The notes beneath the pieces are model-generated. The model made no database searches, was not told where the DNA came from, and saw only the letters and a list, made by a program, of their open reading frames with translations. Positions 6,992 to 14,620 of a stretch of DNA of 34,287 nt are shown here, piece after piece. The translations under genes and the position numbers were made by a program. Location: assembly GCA_964609795.1 (NCBI GenBank), contig CAZSTC010000020.1, forward strand, positions 1 through 34,287. Reading direction: 5' to 3'. This stretch comes from UBA1412 sp964609795 (GTDB lineage Bacteria > Verrucomicrobiota > Verrucomicrobiia > Limisphaerales > UBA1412). The stretch's first letter is position 1. Each line of letters opens with the position of its first letter.

Positions 6992-8182
6992 CTATTTTAA
7001 ACCGAGGGAACTATGTCGGCTGAAAATTTCCTCAGCCACCTGGTCGAGAGCAGCATACGTTTCGGCCGTTGGAGCTCCTTTTATTTGGACGGGAGGAATC
7101 ACCTCAAGTTTTAAACCGCTCAAAAGCCCCAAAATTTGCTCCGGAACTTTGGTGCCGCTCCAGCCAAATGATCCAAAAACGGTAGCGAATTTAGCCTTAG
7201 GTTTAAGTGCATTTGTTAGTATGGCCGCATAGGCTGCCAAAGGATGAGCAGATGAGAGTATGCAGCTTGAACCAAGGGCTATTGTTGCGACATCCACAAG
7301 ATTTTCGGCAACACGTCCCAAATCAGCCACCAGCAGATTATGAGGATAAACTTTAATCCCTTTAAGAACTAAAGCATTTGTCAGATGATCAACCATTCGC
7401 GCTGTCGCCCCATGAGTGGAAACCCAAGGGATCAGTACCGCATTTTGAGGTGTGTCACTCGCCCATTCAGAATATAGAGCCAAGGGGAGAGCCGGATCTT
7501 TGAAAGCAGGTCCGTGGCTGGGGCAAATCATTTTCAGCTTCATAGAGCCCACGGTTTCCATCCTTTTAACCACTTGCCCGCGATAGGGCATCATAATCTG
7601 GGCGTAATACCTTTTCATGGGTTCGTAGAAAAGGCGAGGGTCATCCAGAAAAATGTCGGAAGTTGCCAGGTGAGAGCCGAAGAGATCGCAGGTGAAGAGA
7701 ATTTGTTCCTCCTGCAGGAGGGTAAACATCGTTTCCGGCCAGTGAACCCACGGGGCCATAATGAATTCCAGGGTTCGCCCGCCGAGATCTATCGTTTCGT
7801 GATCCTTGATAATGATAATCCTGTCGGCAGGAATTTCTGGCATCAAGTCACGAAGCATGTTGCTGCATTTTTCGTTGGTAACCAGCTTAGACTCGGGGAA
7901 AAGGGCTAAAATATCAGGCACACAACCCGAGTGATCCTGCTCGGCGTGATTAGAAATAATATAATCTATTTTTTTAACTCCAGTGGCCCTCAGATTATGG
8001 AGAAAGAGCTCCTTAAACTCCGGCTCGACTGTGTCAATGAGAGCATTTCGCTCCTTTCCTTCAACCAGATAGGCATTGTAAGTCGTGCCTTCAGGAGTAG
8101 GCACTAAAGCATCAAAAAACCTCCGATCATAGTGTGAAACACCGACATAATGCACACCGGATGTAATCAGCTTACCCGCCAT
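6992..8182 (-). CDS. Class A flavodiiron protein (O2 and/or NO reductase)
   Basis: 396 residues, the usual size of a flavodiiron protein with no extra domain. The N-terminal metallo-beta-lactamase-like half carries the full diiron set: H79-x-E81-x-D83-H84, H147 (P-W-V-H-W-P-E-T), D166 (F-T-C-D-L-F-G-S-H) and H223 (C-P-S-H-G-P). The C-terminal half (from about 246) is a flavodoxin domain with the FMN phosphate loop S-T-H-G-A-T-A-R and a later G-S-F-G-W-S-G. These cytoplasmic enzymes reduce oxygen to water or nitric oxide to N2O, protecting against oxidative or nitrosative stress, with electrons usually from rubredoxin. No rubredoxin domain is fused. The start has no Shine-Dalgarno; it lies 24 nt after the FHA gene, so the two are probably co-transcribed. 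Presence suggests an anaerobic or microaerobic lifestyle. Confidence 0.93.
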   Translation of the reverse strand: MAGKLITSGVHYVGVSHYDRRFFDALVPTPEGTTYNAYLVEGKERNALIDTVEPEFKELFLHNLRATGVKKIDYIISNHAEQDHSGCVPDILALFPESKLVTNEKCSNMLRDLMPEIPADRIIIIKDHETIDLGGRTLEFIMAPWVHWPETMFTLLQEEQILFTCDLFGSHLATSDIFLDDPRLFYEPMKRYYAQIMMPYRGQVVKRMETVGSMKLKMICPSHGPAFKDPALPLALYSEWASDTPQNAVLIPWVSTHGATARMVDHLTNALVLKGIKVYPHNLLVADLGRVAENLVDVATIALGSSCILSSAHPLAAYAAILTNALKPKAKFATVFGSFGWSGTKVPEQILGLLSGLKLEVIPPVQIKGAPTAETYAALDQVAEEIFSRHSSLGLK

Positions 8183-8206
8183 AAAAAAATGAAAAATGTG
8201 ATGATA

Positions 8207-8674
8207 TTACTTAACAAAGAGTAAATAGACCAGAATTAGAACAACCACAGTTGCCCCGCCACCCAGCATGTAAAGGTTTATTTTATTATCCTTTTTCTTG
8301 AATGCAGGATTAGCAGAAACATTACCAGCTCCAACCTCATCCAGCTTAACCCCACCACGATGGGACTCTATAACCTTTTTAAAGGAAGTGCCATCATCAA
8401 GCTTAAGTTCACATTGGCCCAGTCTCAAAACTACCCCTGCTTTAAGAGGAGCTTCAGTAACTCTATCGTCATTAATATAAGTACCATTGGTGGAGTTTAA
8501 ATCCTTTATAATGACTTCCTTGCCTTTGACGATGACTTCACAGTGGTGCCCCGAAACTGAATCCTCCGGTATACAAAAGGTGTTATCATCAGCACGACCC
8601 ACGGTTGTGACTCCCTCTTTCAGTTCACAAGTCTTTCCTTTGAAACCTTCAGTTAAAACGATCAGTTTAGGCAT
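8207..8674 (-). CDS. FHA-domain protein with a C-terminal membrane anchor
   Basis: 155 residues from the ATG at 8674. An in-frame TTG at 8725 would add 17 residues, but the FHA fold normally begins at M-P-K-L-I-V-L, so the shorter form is preferred. The FHA domain fills residues 1-95 with its marks in order: V-G-R (25-27), S-x-x-H-C (41-45), D-L-N-S-T-N-G-T-Y-I-N (58-68). FHA domains bind phosphothreonine peptides. A linker (96-132) leads to a single membrane helix (about 135-153) right at the C-terminus, so the domain faces the cytoplasm as a tail-anchored protein. No Ser/Thr kinase lies nearby. It is directly upstream of the flavodiiron gene. Confidence 0.85.
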   Translation of the reverse strand: MPKLIVLTEGFKGKTCELKEGVTTVGRADDNTFCIPEDSVSGHHCEVIVKGKEVIIKDLNSTNGTYINDDRVTEAPLKAGVVLRLGQCELKLDDGTSFKKVIESHRGGVKLDEVGAGNVSANPAFKKKDNKINLYMLGGGATVVVLILVYLLFVK

Positions 8675-8734
8675 AACAATAACGCAACTGGCTATGACTA
8701 TGCACAAAAAACACCGATGAGTCAAACTGTTTTG

Positions 8735-8767
8735 CTTAAAAATAAGAGGCCGGATTCAACCGGCCTC
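8735..8767 (-). terminator. Rho-independent terminator of the protease gene
   Basis: A perfect 8-bp stem, GAGGCCGG (8746-8753) with CCGGCCTC (8760-8767), loop ATTCAA. Read leftward it is followed by TTATTTTTAA. It lies about 60 nt past the protease stop. The stem core (AGGCCG) resembles that of the terminator at 26898-26929 after the giant gene. Confidence 0.8.
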
Positions 8768-8826
8768 CTGATCTAAGCTTATTATCGGCCTCCACATAAA
8801 CAGGTAGGCCACTTTGGGACAGCTTT

Positions 8827-11160
8827 CTATTCAGTATAAACTCGATAGAAACGCATTTTTGAATTAATGCTGGCCTTGTATGGACTTTGGGCTTCTACAA
8901 CTTTGGTCCATATTTTTCCATCGGGGCTGCTATAGAGGATACCCGTATAGTTCAAGGTGAAGTTGCTTTCCTCTTCTTTGCTGCACGCGATTTCAGGAGC
9001 AGTATCTTCCTCTACTGCAGTCAGGCCACACCACTTGCCGTCAATAATTTCCCAACCGTGTCCTGCTGCAGGATAATACACAGTAACGCTCTCGGGGACA
9101 CCGATGAATGAATCCAGCGTTGCTGCCGGTGCATTACCTTTAAATTTAAGACTTTCCAATGAAGAACAACCCTCAAATGCACCCTTGCCGATTGAAGTAA
9201 AATTCAGTCCGAATGTTACCGCCTGAAGATCTTTGCTTTGATAAAAAGCTCCTTCGCCGAGTCGAAGGACCTTGTTTAAGTTAGCTGATGAAAGGTTTGA
9301 ATTTTCGAAAGCAAAATCACCGATATTAGCTACTATTTCCGGGAAGACATAGTCCGCGGCAGATTTTGCCTGAGGGAAGACGAACAGAGTTCTTCCGTCC
9401 TTGCTGTAGAGAATGCCATCCAGGCTGGAGTAGACAGAGTTGCCTCCCTCTACCTCAATAGACGAAAGAGAATTACAGCCAGATACCCACCTGTATCCAA
9501 GAGTGCTGCCCAGAGTTGCCGGAAGGGTAATCTGTTCCAGTGATTTGCATCCGGCAAAAGCCATTGAACCAATCTTGAGGAGCGGGTTCTGGTTCAAATT
9601 AACAAGAGTTAAGCCTTCACATCCTTCAAATGCACTGGCGCCGATGGAAGTAATATTTGTCCCCAATGTCACTTCTTTTAAAAGAGCAGATTTGGCAAAA
9701 GCACCGTCCGCAATGGCCGTTACTTCGGTGTGGCCAATAGTCGCTGGAATAACTATGGAATTCGTGTCACTAGTGCATCCGGTGAGCACGGCTACGTTGT
9801 TTAGTACCGAATAGTTAAAGCCGTCTTGAGTCTGGTTGGAGAAGATTGCTTTGGCCACATTAATACGTCCACCCGTAGTACACAATTTTGCCAGAGCGGG
9901 GATTTTATCAACGTTGTTATAGAGACGTTCCTTAATCTGGAGATAGTTTTCATCGGGGTGGGCTGCCATGCAGAGAGCAACAGCACCGGAAGCAAAAGGA
10001 GCCGCCATCGAAGTGCCGCTCATTGTTGTGTAGCCGCCACCAAGACTGACAGAATAAATATCGCTGCCTGGTGCAAAGATGTTCACACTTCTGCGACCAT
10101 AATTTGAAAAGTAACTGGGCTCATCCTCTGACGTGCTGCTGCCAACAGAAATGACGTTATCGAGATAAGTGCTGTAGTTGCAGGGATACGTCAAGTTTAC
10201 ATCATTATCGTTTGTTTCGTTACCCGAAGCACAGACTACCAGCATATTCGCGTCACGGCAGTTTTTCAGCTCTGCAAGAACGGCAGCTGAGTATGTTCCT
10301 CTGGGACCTCCCAAACTCATATTGATCACGTGAGCTCCTCTCTTACGGGCGTAGGCTATGCCTTCCATTATATCTGAAGATGCGCCTGTATCCAATATGT
10401 TACAAGCCATTATCTTAACATTCCAGCAAACACCGGCTGTTCCTAGGGTGTTATTGCCCCGAGCGCCAATGGTCCCTGCAACGTGGGAGCCGTGGCCATG
10501 AAAATCCATGGGATCTCCAGTTTTCTGGCCGTTCGAGACTTTGATGCCATGAACATCTCCAAAAGAAGGGTTGGGATTGACCCACATGTTGTCCACCAAG
10601 TCTTCATGCGTGTAGTCTACACCCGTGTCTACGACAGCAACAATAATCTCGGTAATATTGGTTTTGAGCCCGGTGGGAGAGGCAACAATGTTGGTTTTAA
10701 TGCCGTCGGTAATAACGTCCCATGCCGCAGTAGCCTGGGTAACTCTAAAGCTGTAACTTTGGTCGGGAACGGTGAAAGCCGGATCATCAGGCTCAGTAGC
10801 GATAGTCCAGACATAGTCAGGCTCAACAGCTGCAACCAATCCACTTTTCAAATACTCTTTAGCTTTATCCTGTACATTTTCCAAGGGGTTGAAATCAATT
10901 ACTTGCCAGTCATTGTTCGCAGCTTCAAGGACGCGTGAGGCCGTAATCCCCATTGTCTTGTTGAAGCTTTGAAGAGCGACGGCTGAAACCCCTTGTTTAG
11001 GCTTTACAAGAAGCCGCCCGGGGTACCACTTTGCATCCGCCGCCTGCGAAGAAAAGCAAAGTCCCCCTAAGAGGAGTGAAAGAACAAAAGAAAAGGAGGT
11101 TACATTTGACTTTATCTTACTCCATAAAAAGGAGATACGAGAAATCTTATTCATCTTCAT
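8827..11160 (-). CDS. Secreted subtilisin-like (S8) protease with BspA-type leucine-rich repeats
   Basis: 777 residues. An N-terminal signal sequence (hydrophobic 22-37, likely cleaved after S-S-Q-A-A) is followed by an inhibitor-type propeptide (about 45-120) and an S8 catalytic domain (about 135-435). Catalytic residues are D178 (V-V-D-T-G), H223 (H-G-S-H-V-A-G-T) and S384 (S-G-T-S-M-A-A-P), with oxyanion Asn314 (A-S-G-N-E). From about 460 to 700 come BspA/LRR_5 repeats of the type A-F-x-G-C-x-x-L-x-x-V-x-L-x-x-x-x-x-x-I-G. The last ~50 residues form a small tail with S-S-P-D-G-K-I-W and ending R-F-Y-R-V-Y-T-E, closely matching the end of the giant protein at 26959. Two start ATGs (11160, 11154) both lack a Shine-Dalgarno. 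Likely a cell-surface or secreted endopeptidase; substrate unknown. Confidence 0.93.
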   Translation of the reverse strand: MKMNKISRISFLWSKIKSNVTSFSFVLSLLLGGLCFSSQAADAKWYPGRLLVKPKQGVSAVALQSFNKTMGITASRVLEAANNDWQVIDFNPLENVQDKAKEYLKSGLVAAVEPDYVWTIATEPDDPAFTVPDQSYSFRVTQATAAWDVITDGIKTNIVASPTGLKTNITEIIVAVVDTGVDYTHEDLVDNMWVNPNPSFGDVHGIKVSNGQKTGDPMDFHGHGSHVAGTIGARGNNTLGTAGVCWNVKIMACNILDTGASSDIMEGIAYARKRGAHVINMSLGGPRGTYSAAVLAELKNCRDANMLVVCASGNETNDNDVNLTYPCNYSTYLDNVISVGSSTSEDEPSYFSNYGRRSVNIFAPGSDIYSVSLGGGYTTMSGTSMAAPFASGAVALCMAAHPDENYLQIKERLYNNVDKIPALAKLCTTGGRINVAKAIFSNQTQDGFNYSVLNNVAVLTGCTSDTNSIVIPATIGHTEVTAIADGAFAKSALLKEVTLGTNITSIGASAFEGCEGLTLVNLNQNPLLKIGSMAFAGCKSLEQITLPATLGSTLGYRWVSGCNSLSSIEVEGGNSVYSSLDGILYSKDGRTLFVFPQAKSAADYVFPEIVANIGDFAFENSNLSSANLNKVLRLGEGAFYQSKDLQAVTFGLNFTSIGKGAFEGCSSLESLKFKGNAPAATLDSFIGVPESVTVYYPAAGHGWEIIDGKWCGLTAVEEDTAPEIACSKEEESNFTLNYTGILYSSPDGKIWTKVVEAQSPYKASINSKMRFYRVYTE

Positions 11161-11161
11161 G

Positions 11162-11284
11162 TTATGCGTCTATTAATCGTGAGACTGCTATGGCACCGCC
11201 TTGCTGCATACAATCAAAACCGGCATCAGCGTCTTTGGCAGTTCGTTTGCTCAGTCCACCCACGTCCGCGGCAAGGATAGCCAC
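11162..11284 (-). CDS. Candidate 40-residue ORF abutting the protease start
   Basis: A GTG at 11284 opens a 40-codon frame ending in TAA at 11162-11164, one base before the protease ATG. The frame is open further upstream with no better start codon. Codons look gene-like, rich in GCC, GAC, GGT, and the product reads ADVGGLSKRTAKDADAGFDC then M-Q-Q-G-G-A-I-A-V-S-R-L-I-D-A. No family is recognised and there is no clear ribosome site. It could be a leader peptide coupled to the protease gene, which itself lacks a Shine-Dalgarno, or the decayed end of an older gene. Confidence 0.25.
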   Translation of the reverse strand: MAILAADVGGLSKRTAKDADAGFDCMQQGGAIAVSRLIDA

Positions 11285-11393
11285 ATTTGGAAGTAAAAGG
11301 CAAGGCGTTTTCCGGAATTTCTGATCGAAAAAAATTCGTAATATTTGTGGCTAAACAGTTGCTAATAATCTTACAGCCAAAACCTCTCTCATG

Positions 11394-11421
11394 AAAAAAA
11401 CTGTACCTCTACAGCTTTTTT
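11394..11421 (-). terminator. Bidirectional terminator after ybbR
   Basis: CTGTA (11401-11405) pairs with TACAG (11410-11414) across CCTC. The stem is flanked by seven A on the left (11394-11400) and six T on the right (11416-11421). Read leftward it gives the stem followed by TTTTTTT, ending the six-gene run 63 nt after the ybbR stop. Confidence 0.75.
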
Positions 11422-11482
11422 GAAAAGCCATGTTCCTTGAAATCAATGAGCGGGCACTAAAAAACAAAAAGGAGCAAACCGA

Positions 11483-12076
11483 TTATTTTTCAGCATTTGC
11501 CAGGTTCGTATTGAGAGTAGGGGATGTAGCAATCTCAGTCTTCGTGCTAGCAGAATCATTCTTAGTACCTACAGAGTCTTCCGGTGAAAAAGCCGCATTG
11601 GAATTAGGCAAAACATTATTACCGGAGATGCTGTTTGTCTTTACTCCCTTTTTAGTGATGAGCCTCACTGTGGAAGGTTCAATAGTACCCAGAGTGACCT
11701 CGGTGGGTATTTTGGCCTGAATTTTTTTATTCATGACTCCTTTATTTGTGTTTTGCGTCAGAGGCGCTTCTTCAGCCTCTTCAGGAGTGACGGTGACAAA
11801 AAGAGTAATCATCTCAGGCTTAGTGGCATTCACATTGAGCCTTGAGCCGGAAATGCTAACAGTGGCAGAAGGGGGGATAAGTTCATAGCTATTGTTGTCT
11901 GAAGGCTCCTGCATGATGTTGATCGGTATTTGTGTAAAAGTGGTTGTCGTAATCATGCGTGAGCTCCAGGTTGGCGCCCCTTTGCTGATTTGCATTCGGA
12001 CGGCGGACCATACGATCAAAGCCAAAACCAGAGCGAATATTTTCATCAGCAAATTGTTGAATAAGAATTTTTTCAT
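11483..12076 (-). CDS. YbbR-domain protein, CdaR-type regulator of the diadenylate cyclase
   Basis: 197 residues from the ATG at 12076, which overlaps the cdaA stop as ATGA (12073-12076); a longer reading from 12148 would run deep inside cdaA and is rejected. One membrane helix near the N-terminus (about 10-25, M-K-I-F-A-L-V-L-A-L-I-V-W-S-A-V-R) is followed by an extracytoplasmic part with YbbR-like strands: I-P-I-N-I-M, the P-P-S-A-T-V-S-I-S-G-S-R block, and I-P-T-E-V-T-L-G-T-I-E-P-S-T-V-R-L. This fits one to one and a half YbbR domains, fewer than in Firmicute CdaR. The C-terminal ~45 residues are Asn/Ser/Thr rich and disordered. YbbR proteins bind and modulate CdaA; the coupled gene order supports that here. 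Confidence 0.85.
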   Translation of the reverse strand: MKKFLFNNLLMKIFALVLALIVWSAVRMQISKGAPTWSSRMITTTTFTQIPINIMQEPSDNNSYELIPPSATVSISGSRLNVNATKPEMITLFVTVTPEEAEEAPLTQNTNKGVMNKKIQAKIPTEVTLGTIEPSTVRLITKKGVKTNSISGNNVLPNSNAAFSPEDSVGTKNDSASTKTEIATSPTLNTNLANAEK

Positions 12077-12927
12077 TCTGTATTTGTCGTCCCCTTTCCT
12101 TTTTGGAACAAACGCTGAATTTTCAAGCGAATCAGCAAACGATTCCATTTGCTTGTCCGTTTGGGCTTTGGTTTCTTAGGCAAAAAAGTGAGAGTCAAAA
12201 ATGCCCGAAGGTCTTCTTCCGAAACATTGCGATGGAGCTTACCCTTGTATGCGTAGCTGATATATCCGGTTTCTTCCGATACAATAATGACAACAGCATC
12301 CGTTTCTTCGGAAAGCCCTAATCCCGCTCGATGACGCATTCCGGTGGAATGGCTTAAATCCTGGCGAAGAGAAAGTGGAAAGACACAGGCCGCTTTAGCG
12401 ATTCGATCTCCTTTCATTAAGACGCCTCCGTCATGAATAGCGTTATTGGGAAAGAAGATTGTCTCAAGCATCTCTGGGGTGGCTTCACAATCTACAACCA
12501 CGCCCCCTTCTGTTATCTCCGACAGGTTGATCCCTTGCTCGATAGCTATTAATCCACCAAAGCGCTCCTCTGCCAGGCGTTTAGCCCCCTGAATGATAAC
12601 TTCAATATTTTCGCGTTGCTCCCTCGCTGAAACGATCACTCTATTAGCGCCAATTTCTGAAATCATTCTTCTGATTTCGGTTTGAAAGAGTACAAGAACA
12701 GATATAGCAAAAAAACCGACAAACCAACTTAATATCCAAGTGAGGACTTGGAGGTGCAGAACAATGGCTAAAAAAGCCACGATGATTAATGCTGTAAAAA
12801 AAGCTGTAACTACAGCAGCCCCGCGAGTCCCTCTGATAAATTTCAATACATAATAGATGGCAACTGTCAGGATCGTTACCTCTGTTACGGTCTTGATAAT
12901 ATCGTTATAGATTGGGCTCCAGTTCAT
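12073..12927 (-). CDS. cdaA: Diadenylate cyclase, CdaA type
   Basis: 284 residues. Three N-terminal membrane helices (about 10-30, 38-58, 62-82) precede a DAC (DisA_N) domain at about 100-240. The two signature motifs are present: I-H-D-G-G-V-L (D166-G-G, where most family members have D-G-A) and R198-H-R-A-G, followed by G-L-S-E-E-T-D-A and I-V-S-E-E-T-G. The enzyme joins two ATP into c-di-AMP, a second messenger for osmotic balance, potassium transport and wall homeostasis. Its start lies 23 nt inside folP with GAGAG just upstream. CdaA next to YbbR is the standard pair; folP upstream is also a common neighbour. The C-terminal ~40 residues are very basic. Confidence 0.93.
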   Translation of the reverse strand: MNWSPIYNDIIKTVTEVTILTVAIYYVLKFIRGTRGAAVVTAFFTALIIVAFLAIVLHLQVLTWILSWFVGFFAISVLVLFQTEIRRMISEIGANRVIVSAREQRENIEVIIQGAKRLAEERFGGLIAIEQGINLSEITEGGVVVDCEATPEMLETIFFPNNAIHDGGVLMKGDRIAKAACVFPLSLRQDLSHSTGMRHRAGLGLSEETDAVVIIVSEETGYISYAYKGKLHRNVSEEDLRAFLTLTFLPKKPKPKRTSKWNRLLIRLKIQRLFQKGKGTTNTE

Positions 12928-13747
12928 TGTTACTCTCTAACCATTCAGTTAGACGTACAGCCTGTAAAGTTTCCTTCACATCATGCACTCGCAGAATGTG
13001 AACACCCAAACTCACTGCAAAACAAGCGGCTGCCAAACTTCCACCCAGCCGGTCTTTCGGAGTCAGGTCGCCACCTGGAAAGCCTCGAATAAAAGATTTT
13101 CGAGAAGCTCCCAGTAATACGGGTCTCTCCCACTTTGTATAGTGATTGAGACTTCTAATCAACAATAAATTTTGCTCAACCGTTTTTCCGAAACCAATTC
13201 CCGGATCCAGAACTATTTGGTGGAAGTTCATACCCACTTTTTCGCAGCGGGATAATGTCTCACTAAAATAAGAGCTGACAATTTCTTGTGGAGCCCGATT
13301 TTCAGGTGGAATGGGGGATGAATGCATCATGATGTAACCGGCTCCGGACTCAACCATCAGTTGGAACATTTTTTCCTCGGGGCGCATCAATCCGACATCG
13401 TTAATAATATCAGCACCCGCTTTCAACGCTAATTGAGCGACTTCGACATGGCGTGTGTCGACTGAGAGAGGGATTTTTATTTGCCTTTTTAGCTCCGTAA
13501 TTATTGGGCAAAGCCGGCCCCATTCTTCTTCAGGAGTTACTTCTTTAAAGCCCGGTCGAGTAGATTCGGCCCCCACATCGATAATTTCAGCACCTTCACT
13601 CTCCATCAAGAGTGCTCTCTGAATTGCTTTATCTGTATCGAAAAAAGAACCTCCGTCTGAAAATGAGTCTGGAGTAACATTTAATATCCCCATTATCAAA
13701 GTAGGACGAGGAAAAATAAATTCAAAATTTTTACCTTTAAAGATCAA
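12905..13747 (-). CDS. folP: Dihydropteroate synthase
   Basis: 280 residues, normal length. Makes dihydropteroate from p-aminobenzoate and hydroxymethyl-dihydropterin diphosphate, a step of folate synthesis in the cytoplasm. Signatures in order: M-G-I-L-N-V-T-P-D-S-F-S-D-G-G (19-33), A-E-I-I-D-V-G-A-E-S-T-R-P-G (53-66), S-V-D-T-R, I-I-N-D-V, D-P-G-I-G-F-G-K-T and G-A-S-R-K-S-F-I. The start is a TTG at 13747 with AAGG 8 nt upstream and 10 nt after the nfo stop; the first ATG in frame would cut into the first core strand, so the TTG is preferred. It overlaps cdaA by 23 nt. Confidence 0.95.
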   Translation of the reverse strand: MIFKGKNFEFIFPRPTLIMGILNVTPDSFSDGGSFFDTDKAIQRALLMESEGAEIIDVGAESTRPGFKEVTPEEEWGRLCPIITELKRQIKIPLSVDTRHVEVAQLALKAGADIINDVGLMRPEEKMFQLMVESGAGYIMMHSSPIPPENRAPQEIVSSYFSETLSRCEKVGMNFHQIVLDPGIGFGKTVEQNLLLIRSLNHYTKWERPVLLGASRKSFIRGFPGGDLTPKDRLGGSLAAACFAVSLGVHILRVHDVKETLQAVRLTEWLESNNELEPNL

Positions 13748-13757
13748 AATATTAACC

Positions 13758-14600
13758 TTATTTTATGAGTTCTCTCAGTAACTGCAGATTTTCCCGATCC
13801 TCATGACAATCTTTGGACTTGGGCGTTTCCAAGGAACCGGGAAGGCGCTCTAATCGAGAGTCATTCACTATGTGACGAAAAGGCTCTATGCCAATCTTCC
13901 CTTTGCCGATATGATCGTGCCGATCCACATGCGATCCTAAATCCACTTTGGAATCGTTCAAGTGTATCCCTAGAAGGTTGGATAGGCCTATCAGCGAGTC
14001 GAGTTTGGTAAGAACCATATCCCAGCCTTCCGGAGTGCGAATATCAAATCCGGCGGCAAAAAGATGAGCGGTATCCAGACATACTCCTAGGCGGTCGGGC
14101 TGTTTGACACCATCAAAAATGGCAGCCAAGTGTTCGATCTTTGCCCCCAGACATGTTCCTTGGCCAGCCGTGATCTCCAACGCAATTCGGGTGGCGGAAA
14201 CCGTTTCATTAAAAACTTCATTCAGTCCGGAAATGACTTGTTGTATACCCACATCTTCACCTTGTTTGAGGTGGGCCCCCGGATGCATTACTAAGAAGGG
14301 GAGTCCGAGTTGGGTGGACAATTCGATTTCCTGCTTCAGAGATTTAATAGATTTTTGACGATTCTCGCCCTCGGGTCCGCCCAAATTGATCAGATAGCCT
14401 GTGTGCCCAAAAATAAACTGCACTTTTCCTGATGCGATCTCCTGACTCCAAGCGGAGAGTTCTGAAGGAGTATATGGCTTTCCGAACCATTGCATGTTGT
14501 TTTTAACGAATATCTGAATGCAATCGCACCCAACATCTGCTCCGCGAAGGATTGCCTGTTCCAGCCCACCTGCAGTGGACATATGTGCACCTAAAATCAT
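13758..14600 (-). CDS. nfo: Endonuclease IV (AP endonuclease)
   Basis: 280 residues, the standard size. Cleaves DNA 5' of abasic sites in base-excision repair. All nine metal ligands of the E. coli enzyme are present at a constant offset of -3: H66, H106, E142, D176, H179, H213, D226, H228, E258. Motifs around them include L-V-M-H-P-G-A-H, I-T-A-G-Q-G-T, C-L-D-T-A-H-L-F-A-A-G-F-D, H-L-N-D-S-K, and V-D-R-H-D-H-I-G-K-G. It starts 20 nt after the glycosidase-like gene and ends 10 nt before folP, so it sits inside the six-gene run. Confidence 0.97.
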   Translation of the reverse strand: MILGAHMSTAGGLEQAILRGADVGCDCIQIFVKNNMQWFGKPYTPSELSAWSQEIASGKVQFIFGHTGYLINLGGPEGENRQKSIKSLKQEIELSTQLGLPFLVMHPGAHLKQGEDVGIQQVISGLNEVFNETVSATRIALEITAGQGTCLGAKIEHLAAIFDGVKQPDRLGVCLDTAHLFAAGFDIRTPEGWDMVLTKLDSLIGLSNLLGIHLNDSKVDLGSHVDRHDHIGKGKIGIEPFRHIVNDSRLERLPGSLETPKSKDCHEDRENLQLLRELIK

Positions 14601-14620
14601 TTTTCTTTAAAAGTTATAAA

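Larger units (their letters stand above)
11161..11482. other. Intergenic region between ybbR and the protease gene
   Basis: A 322-nt stretch without a firm gene. It holds the ybbR-side terminator (11394-11421) and the 40-codon candidate frame at 11162-11284. The part between them (about 11285-11393) is AT-rich and must contain the protease promoter, but no convincing -35/-10 pair was found by eye. No tRNA or known structured RNA was recognised. Confidence 0.6.
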
